Source: CAYQUC01 sp964420605 (GTDB taxonomy: Bacteria > Pseudomonadota > Gammaproteobacteria > UBA6429 > Thiohalophilaceae). Taken from it: a DNA stretch of 64,000 nt. The notes beneath the pieces were generated by a model that worked only from the letters and a program-made list of their open reading frames with translations, did not search any database and was not told the DNA's origin. The stretch covers positions 45,940 through 109,939 of the forward strand of contig CAYQUC010000002.1 of assembly GCA_964420605.1 (NCBI GenBank), written 5' to 3'. Position numbers and translations under genes: made by a program. This document shows positions 63,720-64,000 of the stretch, one piece after another (the first letter of the stretch is position 1; each line of letters begins with the position of its first letter).

Positions 63720-64000
63720 TGGTTTACTTGATTATTCATTTTTCCACGTCTAATCGTGGTCGTAAAGTTAAGTATTTTCGCTGGCATGATTCAGGGGATT
63801 TACAAGATTCTAACCATCTAACCAATATCATCATGGTAGCGGAAGCAACACCAAAAGTGAAACATTGGTTACCAACACGGGAATACACAATTGCAAAAAA
63901 CTGTAACCCTACGCCTAATCTTACGATTAGATTATCTTCTCACATGGAAAATGGTAGTCCGCCTAACGGATTCGGCTTGTCAACTTCCACTGTTAGCACT
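63674..64000 (+). pseudogene. Fragment of a phage-type protein (GP88-like), N-terminus missing, runs off window
   Basis: A plus-strand frame from 63674 to the end reads RRLHHRASDPLWVPAMVYLI, RKVKYFRWHDSGDLQD, MVAEATPKVKHWLPTREY and LTIRLSSHMENGSPPNGFGL. The FRWHDSGDLQ and HWLPTRE elements are ones I recall from phage and plasmid proteins often named gene product 88-like; family name is from memory. The usual Cys-rich start (CYALKGRY) is missing. Its first 46 bases overlap the trkA remnant on the other strand, so both genes are broken at the same place. Confidence 0.4.

Noticed and set aside
1..64000. CRISPR arrays, tRNA and rRNA genes, insertion sequences
   Set aside because: No regularly spaced repeats, no recognisable tRNA/rRNA sequence and no transposase-like reading frame were found.

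Overview
The window looks like part of an AT-rich gammaproteobacterial chromosome. The deaD-type helicase, the Trk potassium-uptake genes, phnA, the KefB-type antiporter and several TPR lipoproteins resemble gammaproteobacterial families. The wealth of secreted caspase-fold proteases, CHAT/TPR and DUF4384 proteins is reminiscent of large-genome, possibly filamentous or multicellular, Thiotrichales-like bacteria; that placement is inference. No rRNA, tRNA, CRISPR array, intact transposase or integrase was seen. The sequence is a scaffold: one 100-N run (10895-10994) is flanked by the same 55 bases on both sides, so it looks like an unmerged contig overlap rather than missing DNA.

Layout. (1) 3-8183: the 3' part of a giant filamentous-haemagglutinin/CdiA-like adhesin with a papain-like domain and a second C-terminal toxin-like domain, followed by a probable immunity gene. 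(2) 8480-15855: two copies of a cassette (glycine-rich secreted beta-rich protein plus tiny tryptophan-tailed lipoprotein), a lipoprotein with three cysteine-containing repeats, and two TPR lipoproteins of the kind that usually accompany ExbBD/TonB-like motors. (3) 16010-17875: a DEAD-box RNA helicase on the minus strand. (4) 31844 down to 18082, minus strand: a compact contractile injection system (CIS) operon with cap, one sheath, one tube, a disordered protein, LysM adaptor, spike, PAAR-like tip, gp25, baseplate J fused to an Asp-box propeller, and tail protein I, then a block of membrane proteins including two PASTA proteins that could anchor the particle to the envelope. No AAA+ ATPase or tape measure is visible.

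(5) 32451-42036: divergent from the CIS operon lies a lipoprotein joining a metacaspase-like domain to an NlpC/P60-like peptidase, then a membrane protein, several decayed genes, a KefB-type antiporter, a solo LuxR-type HTH protein, a jacalin-like lectin and small unknowns. (6) 42244-43305: a probable toxin-like protein with an LGGC motif and a Cys-His spacing like CNF-type glutamine deamidases, next to a small cysteine-rich protein. (7) 43592-58747: an envelope protease region with a TPR-CHAT protein, two more caspase lipoproteins, a lipase-like lipoprotein, a subtilase-VWA-beta-barrel protein, an autotransporter-type barrel and a DUF4384 lipoprotein. (8) 58758-64000: coiled-coil lipoproteins, phnA, a TPR protein, trkH, and a trkA gene lacking its N-terminal half, joined to a fragment of a phage-type gene that runs off the window.

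A possible theme is envelope attack and self-destruction: four caspase-fold proteases, a cell-wall peptidase fusion, a contractile injection machine with peptidoglycan-binding anchors, and toxin-immunity pairs. The co-location is seen; the functional link is inferred.
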